From positions 186,001-250,000 of the forward strand of contig NZ_JAKVTV010000003.1 in assembly GCF_022489035.1 (NCBI RefSeq): a DNA stretch of 64,000 bases. Reading direction: 5' to 3'. Below are positions 1 through 7,988 of the stretch, piece by piece; the first letter of the stretch is position 1; each line of letters opens with the position of its first letter. Source of the DNA: Christiangramia lutea (lineage in GTDB: Bacteria; Bacteroidota; Bacteroidia; Flavobacteriales; Flavobacteriaceae). The notes under the pieces were generated by a model, which worked only from the letters and a program-made list of their open reading frames with translations, was not told the DNA's origin and made no database searches. Position numbers and translations under genes: made by a program.

Positions 1-274
1 CTTTAAGACCAGAGCCATTCTGCATGACTTCGTGATTTCGGTCATATACAGTAGAGCCATCTGTATAAAAAAGCATGTTGCCATTTCTGTCTGAGATTGA
101 GGCGCAACCTTCGATAGTTTGAATTCTCCCATCGGTCAAAGGAACAGGATTACCTGTAGTGAATGAAATTCCTGCACCATCCCCAAAATACCAGTTGGCA
201 GCTTCCTGTTGAGCTGTAGTAGTGGAATAAATAAAGATGGAGAGAATACATGTGATAAAATAGATAATCCTCAT
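1..274 (-). CDS. T9SS type B sorting domain-like secreted protein, N-terminal part only
   Basis: The gene runs off the left edge; about 91 N-terminal residues are visible. They start with a signal peptide (hydrophobic IIYFITCILSIFIYS, then TTTAQ), giving a mature protein that begins with Gln. The next residues, with NWYFGDGAGISF, a G-I-Q-T-I-E-G segment and LFYTDGSTVYDRNHEVM, match the N-terminus typical of large flavobacterial proteins that end in a type B sorting domain for type IX secretion. The sorting domain itself lies outside the window, so the export route is inferred from the N-terminus. The start codon lies 24 bases downstream of the stop of the ABC permease gene on the same strand. 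Confidence 0.75.
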   Translation of the reverse strand, partial: MRIIYFITCILSIFIYSTTTAQQEAANWYFGDGAGISFTTGNPVPLTDGRIQTIEGCASISDRNGNMLFYTDGSTVYDRNHEVMQNGSGLK

Positions 275-298
275 TTCTCCTGCCAAACCTCCAATATA

Positions 299-1135
299 TT
301 ATAAATCCCTCTTTTTTAAAAGCATTAAAGACAGATATACAAATATGGCTATCCATGCTATTACGATAAGAAGCTGATACCAGTGAATTCCGTAGTCTTT
401 ATTTAATTCACTTCCTATTTGAGTGGCGGCTGCCTGTACCGCATTCAATCTCGAAAAAGGTTCCACGATTAGATTGCTCATAGATTCCAGAGGAAAGAAT
501 TGCATGATACTGGAAGCCAGATCGGTTCCTTTAAACAATTTAAATTCCATTATCGCATGAACGATCCCTTCGAATATTGCCCATACCACGAGAAAACCTA
601 AGGCAAAAGCTGACCTTTTTACCAGAATTCCAAGAAACATACAGAAGGCAAAAAAACCGGTGAGTTTTACAAAATAGGCCAGCAGGTATTCCAGGTCAGA
701 AAAGATAATGGACAGTTCATTAAAATCAGAAAATGAAAGACCCAAAATCATAGTGACAATAAAAAGGAATAAGGTTGAAATTCCGGAGAATACCAGTACG
801 GTCAAAAACTTTGAAAGTATGAATTCTTTCTTGCTAAGCCCATCAATCAGATTTTGCTTTATGGTTCGGTTGCTATATTCATTAGACATCATGGAAACGA
901 TCACAATGGCCAGGAATAATTTAAGAATAGCAGCGATGTAACTGTTGAAATGCCAGATGTAAGGGAAATTAAATATTCCCTGGTCCGCCACTCTGAATTC
1001 AATTTCACCAATGTTGAATTCTATGGAAGCTATAAGAGCTATAAAAGTTATGAGGATAAAATAGGTGATAATAAGTATCCTTGCCGAGCGGCTATAGCGT
1101 AATTTGTTATATTCTATTTCCAGTAATCGTAACAT
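299..1135 (-). CDS. ABC-2 type transporter permease
   Basis: A 278-residue integral membrane protein with about six hydrophobic segments (near residues 20-40, 62-85, 110-135, 150-175, 178-200 and 255-275). A cytoplasmic stretch after TM2 carries SNEYSNRTIKQNLIDGLSK, the pattern of ABC-2 permeases of the bacitracin/copper/gliding exporter type. It forms a two-gene operon with the ATP-binding protein just upstream: the ATG overlaps the stop of that gene (TAATG). Together they would form a homodimeric export complex in the inner membrane. The substrate cannot be read from the sequence. It is not clearly GldF/GldG. Confidence 0.85.
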   Translation of the reverse strand: MLRLLEIEYNKLRYSRSARILIITYFILITFIALIASIEFNIGEIEFRVADQGIFNFPYIWHFNSYIAAILKLFLAIVIVSMMSNEYSNRTIKQNLIDGLSKKEFILSKFLTVLVFSGISTLFLFIVTMILGLSFSDFNELSIIFSDLEYLLAYFVKLTGFFAFCMFLGILVKRSAFALGFLVVWAIFEGIVHAIMEFKLFKGTDLASSIMQFFPLESMSNLIVEPFSRLNAVQAAATQIGSELNKDYGIHWYQLLIVIAWIAIFVYLSLMLLKKRDL

Positions 1136-2040
1136 TAATTCTGTTCAGTTTGGTTGGTTAATTGCAGGAACTGTTCTTCAAGGCTTTCCTTGCGTTTATT
1201 CAGGTAAGAGAGTGAAAGGCCTTTTTCAAAAAGGTAACTGTTTATCTCGTTCGCTTCCATTGGTTCCTCCAGAAAAGCAGTTAAAGTTTCTTCCTTGGTT
1301 GTGATCTTACCTATCTTGGGATGAGTGCCCAGAAGTTCTTCCAGCTTCTGCATATCTGTAGCTTTCAATTCAAAGAAGCCAAAACTATTAATGATCTCAT
1401 CTACCGGCCCGCTATATAATTTCTTCCCTTTTCTTATTATTACCACATGTGAACAAACTTTTTCCACTTCATCCAAAAGGTGCGATGCTAATAAAATTGT
1501 GGTTCCACCGGCTGCGATCTTTCTTATTATTTCCCTTATCTGATGAATTCCCTGTGGATCTAGTCCGTTAGTGGGTTCATCCAGGATAAGAATTTCCGGG
1601 TCGTTAAGCAGGGCAGAGGCAATTGCCAGACGCTGTTTCATCCCTAAGGAAAAAGTTCTGAATTTGCTGTCCTTCCGATCTAAAAGTCCTACGATTTCAA
1701 GCTTTTCTAATACCTTATCCTTACTAGTCCCCTTTATTTTACATACCAGTTTCAGGTTCTGCACCGCAGTCATGTATGGATAGAAATTAGGATGCTCGAT
1801 AATGGCACCCACTTTTTTAAGAGCCTGATGAGTAGACATTTTTCCGTCGAACCATTGAAAATCTCCGGAGGTTTTATTTACAACATTCAGGACCATTCCC
1901 AGCGTGGTGGATTTACCACTCCCGTTTGGTCCCAGGATACCGTAAACATTCCCTTTTTCAATGCTAAAACTTAAATTATCGACAGCTGTGAGTCCGCCAA
2001 ATTTTTTAGTGAGGTTATTTAAACTTAAAATTGTTTCCAA
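1135..2040 (-). CDS. ABC transporter ATP-binding protein
   Basis: A 301-residue nucleotide-binding subunit. It has Walker A GPNGSGKST (about residue 38), the signature FSLGMKQR, Walker B ILILDEPTNGLD and the switch histidine in LASHLL. A C-terminal extension of about 80 residues is typical of ATPases paired with ABC-2 permeases (CcmA/DrrA-like). It is the first gene of the operon and overlaps the permease by one base. It energises export by the adjacent permease; the substrate is unknown. Its promoter should lie in the 94-base divergent gap shared with the kinase-like gene. Confidence 0.9.
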   Translation of the reverse strand: METILSLNNLTKKFGGLTAVDNLSFSIEKGNVYGILGPNGSGKSTTLGMVLNVVNKTSGDFQWFDGKMSTHQALKKVGAIIEHPNFYPYMTAVQNLKLVCKIKGTSKDKVLEKLEIVGLLDRKDSKFRTFSLGMKQRLAIASALLNDPEILILDEPTNGLDPQGIHQIREIIRKIAAGGTTILLASHLLDEVEKVCSHVVIIRKGKKLYSGPVDEIINSFGFFELKATDMQKLEELLGTHPKIGKITTKEETLTAFLEEPMEANEINSYLFEKGLSLSYLNKRKESLEEQFLQLTNQTEQN

Positions 2041-2108
2041 GATTGGTTAGATGTTTAAAATACGACGTCTAAAATAGGATTTTGTTACAGCTTTCCCTAT
2101 AATAAGCT

Positions 2109-2116
2109 TAATTTTG
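2109..2116 (+). promoter_or_regulatory. Putative -7 promoter element
   Basis: TAATTTTG fits the Bacteroidota -7 consensus TAnnTTTG. A TTTTG lies about 24 bases upstream (2080-2084), a little farther than the usual spacing. It would start a transcript about a dozen bases before the ATG at 2135. Confidence 0.45.
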
Positions 2117-2134
2117 AGCAAAACGAGGTAAAAC

Positions 2135-3199
2135 ATGGATGAAAAACTGATGTCAAAAAAAAAGCCGGCATTTCCTATAAATGAGCGCTTCAACCGATAT
2201 CTGGCAAAATATAATCGCAACACTAAAATCCCGGTGTTCTATGACGATCTTTTGAGGTTTTCAGGGTCTATAGTGGTATACGATCAACATGATGAAGATA
2301 CCTTTTGGGTGCGCTGTTATTATCCAGACCATGAAAGGATCGAGATCGATAATAGTCTTAAGAAAGTTTATACCATTCTACATTCCGATGGTAGCGATGA
2401 TTCCCTGGATTACCTGAACGTAGATGCGATCGACTACTGTACCTTTGGGAATTCCAAACCTTTCAGAATTAAGGTAAGGAACATTTTGAATGATAGTTTT
2501 ACCTATTTTTATGTAAAAAAGGCTGATGCTTCAAGGCTTTATGGTCTTGAATTTGAACACCTTCTTTCTCCTCACCGAATCAATTTCCTGGTATATAAAG
2601 ACACCCTTATTGAAGAACATATTGCAGGAATTCCCGGGGATGTCTTTATTGAAGATCATCTTCCTGAATGCGACTTAAGAGCACAAACCCAGATCGCAAA
2701 ACAGTTCGTGAAGTTTAATGAAAGATGTACCGTACGCTTGTTAGGGGATATGAGATCTTATAATTATGTAGTGATCCCAACCCATGATTTCGATCACGTG
2801 GAATATCAGATCAGGGCTATCGATTTTGATCAGCAATGTTTCGAGGGGAATTTAAAGGTCTACCGTCCTCAATTCTTCAAGGAGAACTATACTATGGTGA
2901 AACTGGTTTCAGATAAACTGGAAGATTCATCGATAGACCAGTATCGCAGGGAGGAACGGTCTCTCCTGGCCAAAAGAATGATCAATACTCAAAGCAGGTA
3001 TAAGGAGCTAATTAGGTGTATGATCAATGATCATGTTTCTACCAAGGAGAATGTCAAGGAGCTAAGGAACGACCTTTATGCATTTTCCAAGGATATGAAA
3101 TTCAAGCGAGCGAGTACCATGGGACAGATCCTAAGAACCGCCCTGGATTTTGTGAAGCGTAATTATGAAAATGTGAATATGCAACGATTGCTGGAATAG
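2135..3199 (+). CDS. Conserved flavobacterial protein with kinase-like motifs, function unknown
   Basis: A 354-residue soluble protein that I do not recognise as a named family, although its style is that of proteins conserved across Flavobacteriaceae. Residues 1-120 look like a beta-rich domain (PVFYDDLLRFSG, TFWVRCYYPDHERIEID). The middle part resembles a degenerate protein-kinase/phosphotransferase fold: a Lys pair in FYVKKAD (128-129), an acidic helix LEFEHLL (138-144), LLGDMRSYNYVV (D205 and N210, like the HGDxxxxN catalytic loop) and AIDFDQQ (D230 and D232, like DFG/DFD). The C-terminal 80 residues are helical and charged. It is monocistronic and divergent from the ABC operon. The kinase reading is inference. 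Confidence 0.7.
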   Translation: MDEKLMSKKKPAFPINERFNRYLAKYNRNTKIPVFYDDLLRFSGSIVVYDQHDEDTFWVRCYYPDHERIEIDNSLKKVYTILHSDGSDDSLDYLNVDAIDYCTFGNSKPFRIKVRNILNDSFTYFYVKKADASRLYGLEFEHLLSPHRINFLVYKDTLIEEHIAGIPGDVFIEDHLPECDLRAQTQIAKQFVKFNERCTVRLLGDMRSYNYVVIPTHDFDHVEYQIRAIDFDQQCFEGNLKVYRPQFFKENYTMVKLVSDKLEDSSIDQYRREERSLLAKRMINTQSRYKELIRCMINDHVSTKENVKELRNDLYAFSKDMKFKRASTMGQILRTALDFVKRNYENVNMQRLLE

Positions 3200-3237
3200 G
3201 TAACCGCGAATAAAGGGAAGCAGTCTCAACAGAGTGT

Positions 3238-3263
3238 GATTCCTTCACTTCATTCGGAATGAC
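3238..3263. repeat. Short intergenic palindromic repeat, family B
   Basis: GATTCC at 3238-3243 and GGAATGAC at 3256-3263 form a 5-bp stem around a 12-base loop. A related copy lies at 16981-17013 with a changed but still pairing stem (ATTTC/GAAAT). It sits between two convergent genes, in the place of a terminator, but lacks a T-tract. Confidence 0.5.
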
Positions 3264-3265
3264 GT

Positions 3266-4324
3266 TTATTTTTTCTCTTCCTTATTAAAATAAACCAGGT
3301 AGTAATACATCTGTTTGTCTTCGTCCCAACCTTTTTCCACGAATTTCTCGGCAGAATCTGCATTTACAAAATCCATTTTGATCTGAATATTAGTGTCGAG
3401 AGTGATCACATTTTTGATCTTCTTTCGAGCATCTGTAACTGCCTTGTTTGCGATAGGGAAATTGGTAAGATCTTCAACCTTGTATTTTGGAGCTTTTTCA
3501 GTTTTATAATTCTGAAATTCAGGAATTAGGGCAGGGTTATCGATCACCGAATTGATATAGTTCGATTCTTCGAAATCATCATTTTTGGCAAAATAATCCA
3601 TGCTTCTGTTCATGAACATCACCTCCTGCTTCTTGTCTTCTGCAGGAAGTACCACATCCTTCGCGAAATTCTTGGCGAAATTCAGGTAGTTCTTGGTGAA
3701 ATAATTCTCATCGGCAAGTACATCTACTCCCAGGAAATTCTCTAACCAGTATTTAGTGTCATATTTATTTGAATCTACGGAAAGGATCTTATAACCCTCG
3801 TCGCGATTCTTGTTGAAAATGATCGCTCCCTTGTCCAGTTTCTGAAGATTCACTCCCTGCTGAACGATCATCTCAAGATTGCTTTGTTTCTGCTCGAATT
3901 GCAGGAAATCATGTTTTAGCTCAGACTTAAAGATCCCAATCGCGGAAACTTTTTCATTATCCAATTGCATTCCTTCGAAATACACTACATACACTTCACC
4001 GCTTTTAATATGTGGGTGAGTGGACTGTTCGTATAAAAGAGTAGCAATTTTCTTCGAATATTCATGTGTGTTAAATGGATCGTCAAAAATCTGGTTCGAT
4101 AAATTATATAATTCATTGAACTCTATGTCGGTTTCATGATGAAAACGATAATAGGATTCTTCTTTTTCACGGAAAGGTTTCAGAAAATATTCCTTGATCA
4201 AAGGTTTGATTTCATCATTCAAATGAAATGTAGAGGCAGAAACGAACATGTTTTCACCACGATTCTTGTTTCCTACGCGATGTATGGAAAGCGATTCGAT
4301 TTGGGCATTAAAAAGATTGATCAT
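3266..4324 (-). CDS. Nucleoid-associated protein (37 kDa NdpA/YejK family)
   Basis: A 352-residue protein of the NdpA family (PF04245). Family-like features are the start INLFNAQIESLSIHRVGNK, the repeated acidic/aromatic segments, KGAIIFNK-like strands and the conserved end WDEDKQMYYYLV. In other bacteria members bind DNA and are found with the nucleoid; the role in Bacteroidota is not defined. It is transcribed convergently with the kinase-like gene and shares a strand with the pRiA4b-like gene upstream (96-base gap). No membrane segment or signal peptide is present. Confidence 0.85.
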   Translation of the reverse strand: MINLFNAQIESLSIHRVGNKNRGENMFVSASTFHLNDEIKPLIKEYFLKPFREKEESYYRFHHETDIEFNELYNLSNQIFDDPFNTHEYSKKIATLLYEQSTHPHIKSGEVYVVYFEGMQLDNEKVSAIGIFKSELKHDFLQFEQKQSNLEMIVQQGVNLQKLDKGAIIFNKNRDEGYKILSVDSNKYDTKYWLENFLGVDVLADENYFTKNYLNFAKNFAKDVVLPAEDKKQEVMFMNRSMDYFAKNDDFEESNYINSVIDNPALIPEFQNYKTEKAPKYKVEDLTNFPIANKAVTDARKKIKNVITLDTNIQIKMDFVNADSAEKFVEKGWDEDKQMYYYLVYFNKEEKK

Positions 4325-4420
4325 CTATATCTGAAATTTTGCTAAATAAAGTTGAAAAAAATGAATTCCGAAAGAAGTTTTTTCAGAAGAAATTAACCGG
4401 CGTAAAAAAGAAAAATCTGA

Positions 4421-4933
4421 TTAATTCCAGTTCTCGTCGAATTCAAAATCGTCGTATCCATCCACGTCGAAATCGTCATCAAAATCACCATTCAGAGAGC
4501 CTTCAGTTTCTCCTTTGAATTCTTTTTCCGGAGCATTATCTGGAATTTGGCCATGAACATACATGAGGTTAGGATAATCACGTCCCTCCTCGATATCGGC
4601 GATCTGTCCCAGCTCCACGAAAAAGGTCCACATTTTAAGAAAGTCGTAAACGTAGATAAGTTTGGTTTGTTTTTCAGAAAGAATACTATCCAGGGAAGTT
4701 TCATTCATCAGTTTTATGGAGGTATCGTTCCCGCTCATATCGAATTGGTGGATCTCCTCGCCCTGGTTCCATTCTTCATCACTAATATAAAACGAAGCCA
4801 TCTCTGTGCCATCAAATCCAAAGGACTGAACGATAGTATTATGAAGGTCTTCCAGGGTACTTTCCTGAAGCATTTCTATGTCTCTGAAAACATCTTCATC
4901 AGCATCGAGAATTACTCGGAATCTATAAACCAT
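4421..4933 (-). CDS. Plasmid pRiA4b ORF-3 family protein
   Basis: A 170-residue cytoplasmic protein. The start VYRFRVILDADEDVFRDIE, then STLEDLHNTIVQSFGFDG and ASFYISDEEWNQG, are the hallmarks of the pRiA4b ORF-3-like/IS1096 TnpR-like family (PF07929). The last 30 residues are almost entirely acidic and aromatic (DFDDDFDVDGYDDFEFDENWN-like), a low-complexity tail. No molecular function is established for the family. It follows the heme A synthase gene by 33 bases on the same strand and may be the last gene of that operon. Confidence 0.85.
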   Translation of the reverse strand: MVYRFRVILDADEDVFRDIEMLQESTLEDLHNTIVQSFGFDGTEMASFYISDEEWNQGEEIHQFDMSGNDTSIKLMNETSLDSILSEKQTKLIYVYDFLKMWTFFVELGQIADIEEGRDYPNLMYVHGQIPDNAPEKEFKGETEGSLNGDFDDDFDVDGYDDFEFDENWN

Positions 4934-4966
4934 AATTAAAATTTTAACGCGGCAAAGTTACAATTT

Positions 4967-5983
4967 TTAAATCTTCTTTTGAGCATACTGGCTTTCCATT
5001 AACAGGTAAAACTGGTAGCCAAATAGGAGTGAAGCGATCACCAGGTGTAAAGGCTGGGACAGAAAGGGGAAGTCGAAATTATACATAGCAATTCCGGTTG
5101 CAACCTCCAGCAATATTAAAGCTATTACAATATTAATTCTGTTCAGATTAAGGTTTAATTTCCTGTTCTTCCACCATAAAAATAAATTCAGGGCAAGAAC
5201 AATTATGGAGAAAGACCTGTGGATGTAAAAGGTGATATTGGGATCATTTAGCCATAGTTCTTTGGTGTCATAACCAAGGCTACGTATTTGCTCATCTACA
5301 AATTGGCGAACCTGAGTACCTAAGACTACCTGGATAAGGGTCAGGATCACTGCAACTGCGAGCAAGGTTTGAAATGTCTTTGTTTTGAACTGATCTGTCT
5401 CTTTTTCTGAAGATATTTTCAACAGGTAAAGTAATACAGCTACAATTACCAGGGCCATAACCATATGAATGGTGATCTTTGCTGGCGCAAGCACCGAATA
5501 TACTACCGTTGCTCCCAACCAGGCCTGGAATCCCATCAGGAATACGCAGATCCATGAAAGAATAGGAATCCTCTTACGAGATTTGAACTTACTGAATGAT
5601 AAAATAGCCATTATTAAAACTGCCAGCCCGGCGAGTGCACCTAAAAGTCTGTTGATATATTCCACCCAGGTGTGAGTTGGGTTAAAGATCGCATAATCGT
5701 GCTTCTCGTAATTCTCCCAGTTAGCAGATTCGTAATTTTCAGATGAAACAAAGTCGCTCGCGGCTACTTTAAGAGTTTCGTCAACGATAATTACCTGGCC
5801 TTTTTTGTATTCCCGGTTTGGCTGAAATTCTATTTCAGAAATTTCTGTAGGAGGGATATAATAACCAAAGCATTTTGGCCAGTCCGGGCACCCCATACCG
5901 GAACCGGTCATTCTCACGACCGCACCGGCAATAATAACCAGGTAAACCAGGATAAGAGAGACTTTTACAAAATTCCTGTACAT
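4967..5983 (-). CDS. ctaA: Heme A synthase, COX15/CtaA family
   Basis: A 338-residue membrane protein with eight predicted helices. It oxidises the methyl group of heme O to make heme A for cytochrome oxidase. Visible marks are the N-terminal VVRMTGSGMGCPDWPKCFG with the cysteine pair C32/C38, and heme-ligand histidines in NPTHTWVEYINR (H104), ITIHMVMAL, FYIHRSFS and QPLHLVIAS. The extracytoplasmic loop after TM1 is longer than in Bacillus CtaA. The start lies one base after the stop of the tRNA nucleotidyltransferase gene, so the two are co-transcribed. No ctaB/cox genes are in the window. Confidence 0.9.
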   Translation of the reverse strand: MYRNFVKVSLILVYLVIIAGAVVRMTGSGMGCPDWPKCFGYYIPPTEISEIEFQPNREYKKGQVIIVDETLKVAASDFVSSENYESANWENYEKHDYAIFNPTHTWVEYINRLLGALAGLAVLIMAILSFSKFKSRKRIPILSWICVFLMGFQAWLGATVVYSVLAPAKITIHMVMALVIVAVLLYLLKISSEKETDQFKTKTFQTLLAVAVILTLIQVVLGTQVRQFVDEQIRSLGYDTKELWLNDPNITFYIHRSFSIIVLALNLFLWWKNRKLNLNLNRINIVIALILLEVATGIAMYNFDFPFLSQPLHLVIASLLFGYQFYLLMESQYAQKKI

Positions 5984-5984
5984 T

Positions 5985-7415
5985 TTATTCTACTTTGGTT
6001 AAACCAAGCTTTTCACCTTTAGCGATCATAAAATCCCTGGCAGGTTCATATTCATTGGGAATATCACCTTCAAGGATCGCTTCTTTAATAGCATCTTTGA
6101 TAAGGCCAACTTCCCTGCTAGGCTTGATCCCAAAAGTTTCCATGATCTCTTCACCGCTAACCGGCGGTTGAAAATTTCTAACATGATCCCGCTCTTCAAC
6201 TTCCTGGATCTTTTTTCGAACCAATTTAAAGTTATTATGATATTTTTTGAACCTCTTTGGATTTTTAGTGGTGATATCAGCCTCGCAAAGGGTCATTAAA
6301 TCTTCGATATGATCCCCTGCGTCAAAAATGAGACGGCGCACTGCAGAATCGGTGACACTATCATCTGCAATTACAATTGGCCTTGAACTCATTAACACCA
6401 TTTTTTGAACGAATTTCATTTTATCGTTCAATGGTAATCTAAGTCTTTTGAATAGTTTGAAAACCATTTTCGCGCCAACGAATTCGTGACCGTGGAAGGT
6501 CCAGCCGATCTTCTTATGGAATTTTTTAGTGGGCGCTTTACCGATATCATGGAGCAAGGCCGCCCATCTTAGCCAAAGATCATCTGTATTTTTAGCAATA
6601 TTATCTACCACTTCCAGGGTATGCCAGAAATTGTCTTTATGAGTCTGTCCTTCCACCTCGTCTATTCCTTGAAGAGCAGTAAGCTCGGGAAGTATTTTAT
6701 TTAATAATCCGGTTTTGTAAAGCAAAGCAAAACCTTTGGAAGGCTTATCGCTTAACATGATCTTGTTCAATTCATCAAGAATCCTTTCTTTAGAAATGAT
6801 CTTTATTCGATCCCTGTTTCGCCGGATCGCTTTTAGGGATTCGGTTTCAATGATAAAATTCAACTGAGTCGCAAAGCGAATCCCCCGGTACATTCTTAAA
6901 GGATCGTCTGAATAAGTAATGTCTGGGTCCAAAGGGGTTTTAATGATCTTGTTTTTGAGGTCTTCGTAACCATCAAAAGGATCAAGCAGATCTCCAAAAC
7001 CATCTTTATTTAACTTCAGTGCAAGCGCGTTGATAGTAAAATCTCGGCGGTTCTGGTCATCTTCCAGGGTACCGTCCTCAACAATTGGTTTTCTACTATC
7101 CTGGCGATAACTTTCCTTTCGGGCACCCACGAATTCTATTTCCATGTCGTAGGCACGCAGCATCGCTGTTCCGAAATTCTTAAATACCTGTACCTTGGGT
7201 TTATTGGGAAGTTTTTCGGCTACCTTTTTTGCCAGTTCTATTCCACTGCCAACCGCAACAATATCCACATCTTTATGATCTCCACGATCAAGAATATGAT
7301 CGCGAACAAAACCACCAATTACATAGGCGTCTACAGATAGCTCATCTGCAGCCTCTGAAATTATACTGAAAATTTTATGATGTAAAGCTTTGCTGTAATT
7401 GTGGTATTTCGGCAT
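5985..7415 (-). CDS. cca: tRNA nucleotidyltransferase (CCA-adding/PcnB family) with HD domain
   Basis: A 476-residue class II nucleotidyltransferase. Residues 1-150 form the palm, with GGFVRD (34-39) and the metal-binding DVDI (49-52), then RRDFTINALA and DPLRMYRGIRFA of the head/neck region. The middle carries an HD phosphohydrolase domain (HTLEVVDNIA, LLHDIGKAPT and HGHEFVGA). It adds or repairs the 3' CCA of tRNAs; the HD part may remove phosphates. In Bacteroidota this HD-containing form is the usual single Cca. It sits between the Sua5-like gene (3-base gap) and ctaA (1-base gap) in one operon. I cannot tell from the sequence whether it adds CCA alone. Confidence 0.9.
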   Translation of the reverse strand: MPKYHNYSKALHHKIFSIISEAADELSVDAYVIGGFVRDHILDRGDHKDVDIVAVGSGIELAKKVAEKLPNKPKVQVFKNFGTAMLRAYDMEIEFVGARKESYRQDSRKPIVEDGTLEDDQNRRDFTINALALKLNKDGFGDLLDPFDGYEDLKNKIIKTPLDPDITYSDDPLRMYRGIRFATQLNFIIETESLKAIRRNRDRIKIISKERILDELNKIMLSDKPSKGFALLYKTGLLNKILPELTALQGIDEVEGQTHKDNFWHTLEVVDNIAKNTDDLWLRWAALLHDIGKAPTKKFHKKIGWTFHGHEFVGAKMVFKLFKRLRLPLNDKMKFVQKMVLMSSRPIVIADDSVTDSAVRRLIFDAGDHIEDLMTLCEADITTKNPKRFKKYHNNFKLVRKKIQEVEERDHVRNFQPPVSGEEIMETFGIKPSREVGLIKDAIKEAILEGDIPNEYEPARDFMIAKGEKLGLTKVE

Positions 7416-7418
7416 CTG

Positions 7419-7988
7419 TTATTTGCGTATCACACTCACCTGACCGTCATTGCTCAACTTAATGATGGCAGAAGGTCGCGGTGATTTTTTTGAACGCTGC
7501 AAATTTACTACATAGTCTACACCTTTTAAAATTTGCGGGGTGATTTGATCGAATGATTGTGGTGTAGGTTGCCCGCTTACATTTGCCGAAGTAGAGACCA
7601 AGGGACGTTTCATTTTTTTGATAAGGTCTGAACAAAAGGTATCCCTTACCACCCTTATACCAAGTGATTCATCTTCACCTACCAGGTTCTCTGCAATCCT
7701 AATTGGTTTATCATAGATCACTGTAGTTGGTTTTTTAGCATATTTCAGAATGTCGTAGGCCATTTCTGGCACTTCTTCCACGTACTGCTCCAGCATTTTA
7801 AAATTAGAAACCAGGCAGATCAGGGCCTTGGATTCTTCCCTTTTTTTAAGCTGATAAATTTTATCCACTGCTTCCGCATTGGTAGCATCACAGCCTATTC
7901 CCCAAACCGTATCTGTGGGATACAAAATGATACCTCCTTTTTTTATTACTTCGAGACAATTTCTAACTTCCTGATCTATTTTCTCCAT
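7419..7988 (-). CDS. tsaC: L-threonylcarbamoyladenylate synthase (TsaC/Sua5 family)
   Basis: A 189-residue YrdC-fold enzyme that makes threonylcarbamoyl-AMP from Thr, bicarbonate and ATP, the first step of the t6A37 tRNA modification. Family marks are GGIILYPTDTVWGIGCDA, the KKREESKALICLV segment and the late RPLVSTSANVSGQPTP motif. It is a short, single-domain TsaC/YwlC type without the C-terminal Sua5 domain. Its 5' end overlaps the glycosyltransferase gene by 26 bases, and it lies with cca in the same operon, so two tRNA-maturation genes are co-transcribed. Confidence 0.92.
   Translation of the reverse strand: MEKIDQEVRNCLEVIKKGGIILYPTDTVWGIGCDATNAEAVDKIYQLKKREESKALICLVSNFKMLEQYVEEVPEMAYDILKYAKKPTTVIYDKPIRIAENLVGEDESLGIRVVRDTFCSDLIKKMKRPLVSTSANVSGQPTPQSFDQITPQILKGVDYVVNLQRSKKSPRPSAIIKLSNDGQVSVIRK

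Noticed and set aside
4421-4933. pRiA4b ORF-3 / IS1096 TnpR-like name taken as sign of a mobile element
   Set aside because: The family name comes from its first members; no transposase or terminal repeats flank this gene, and it is a common chromosomal gene in Flavobacteriaceae.
4547-4939. 130-residue open frame on the plus strand opposite the pRiA4b-like gene
   Set aside because: It is the complement of a well-supported gene, has no family likeness and no promoter; a shadow.
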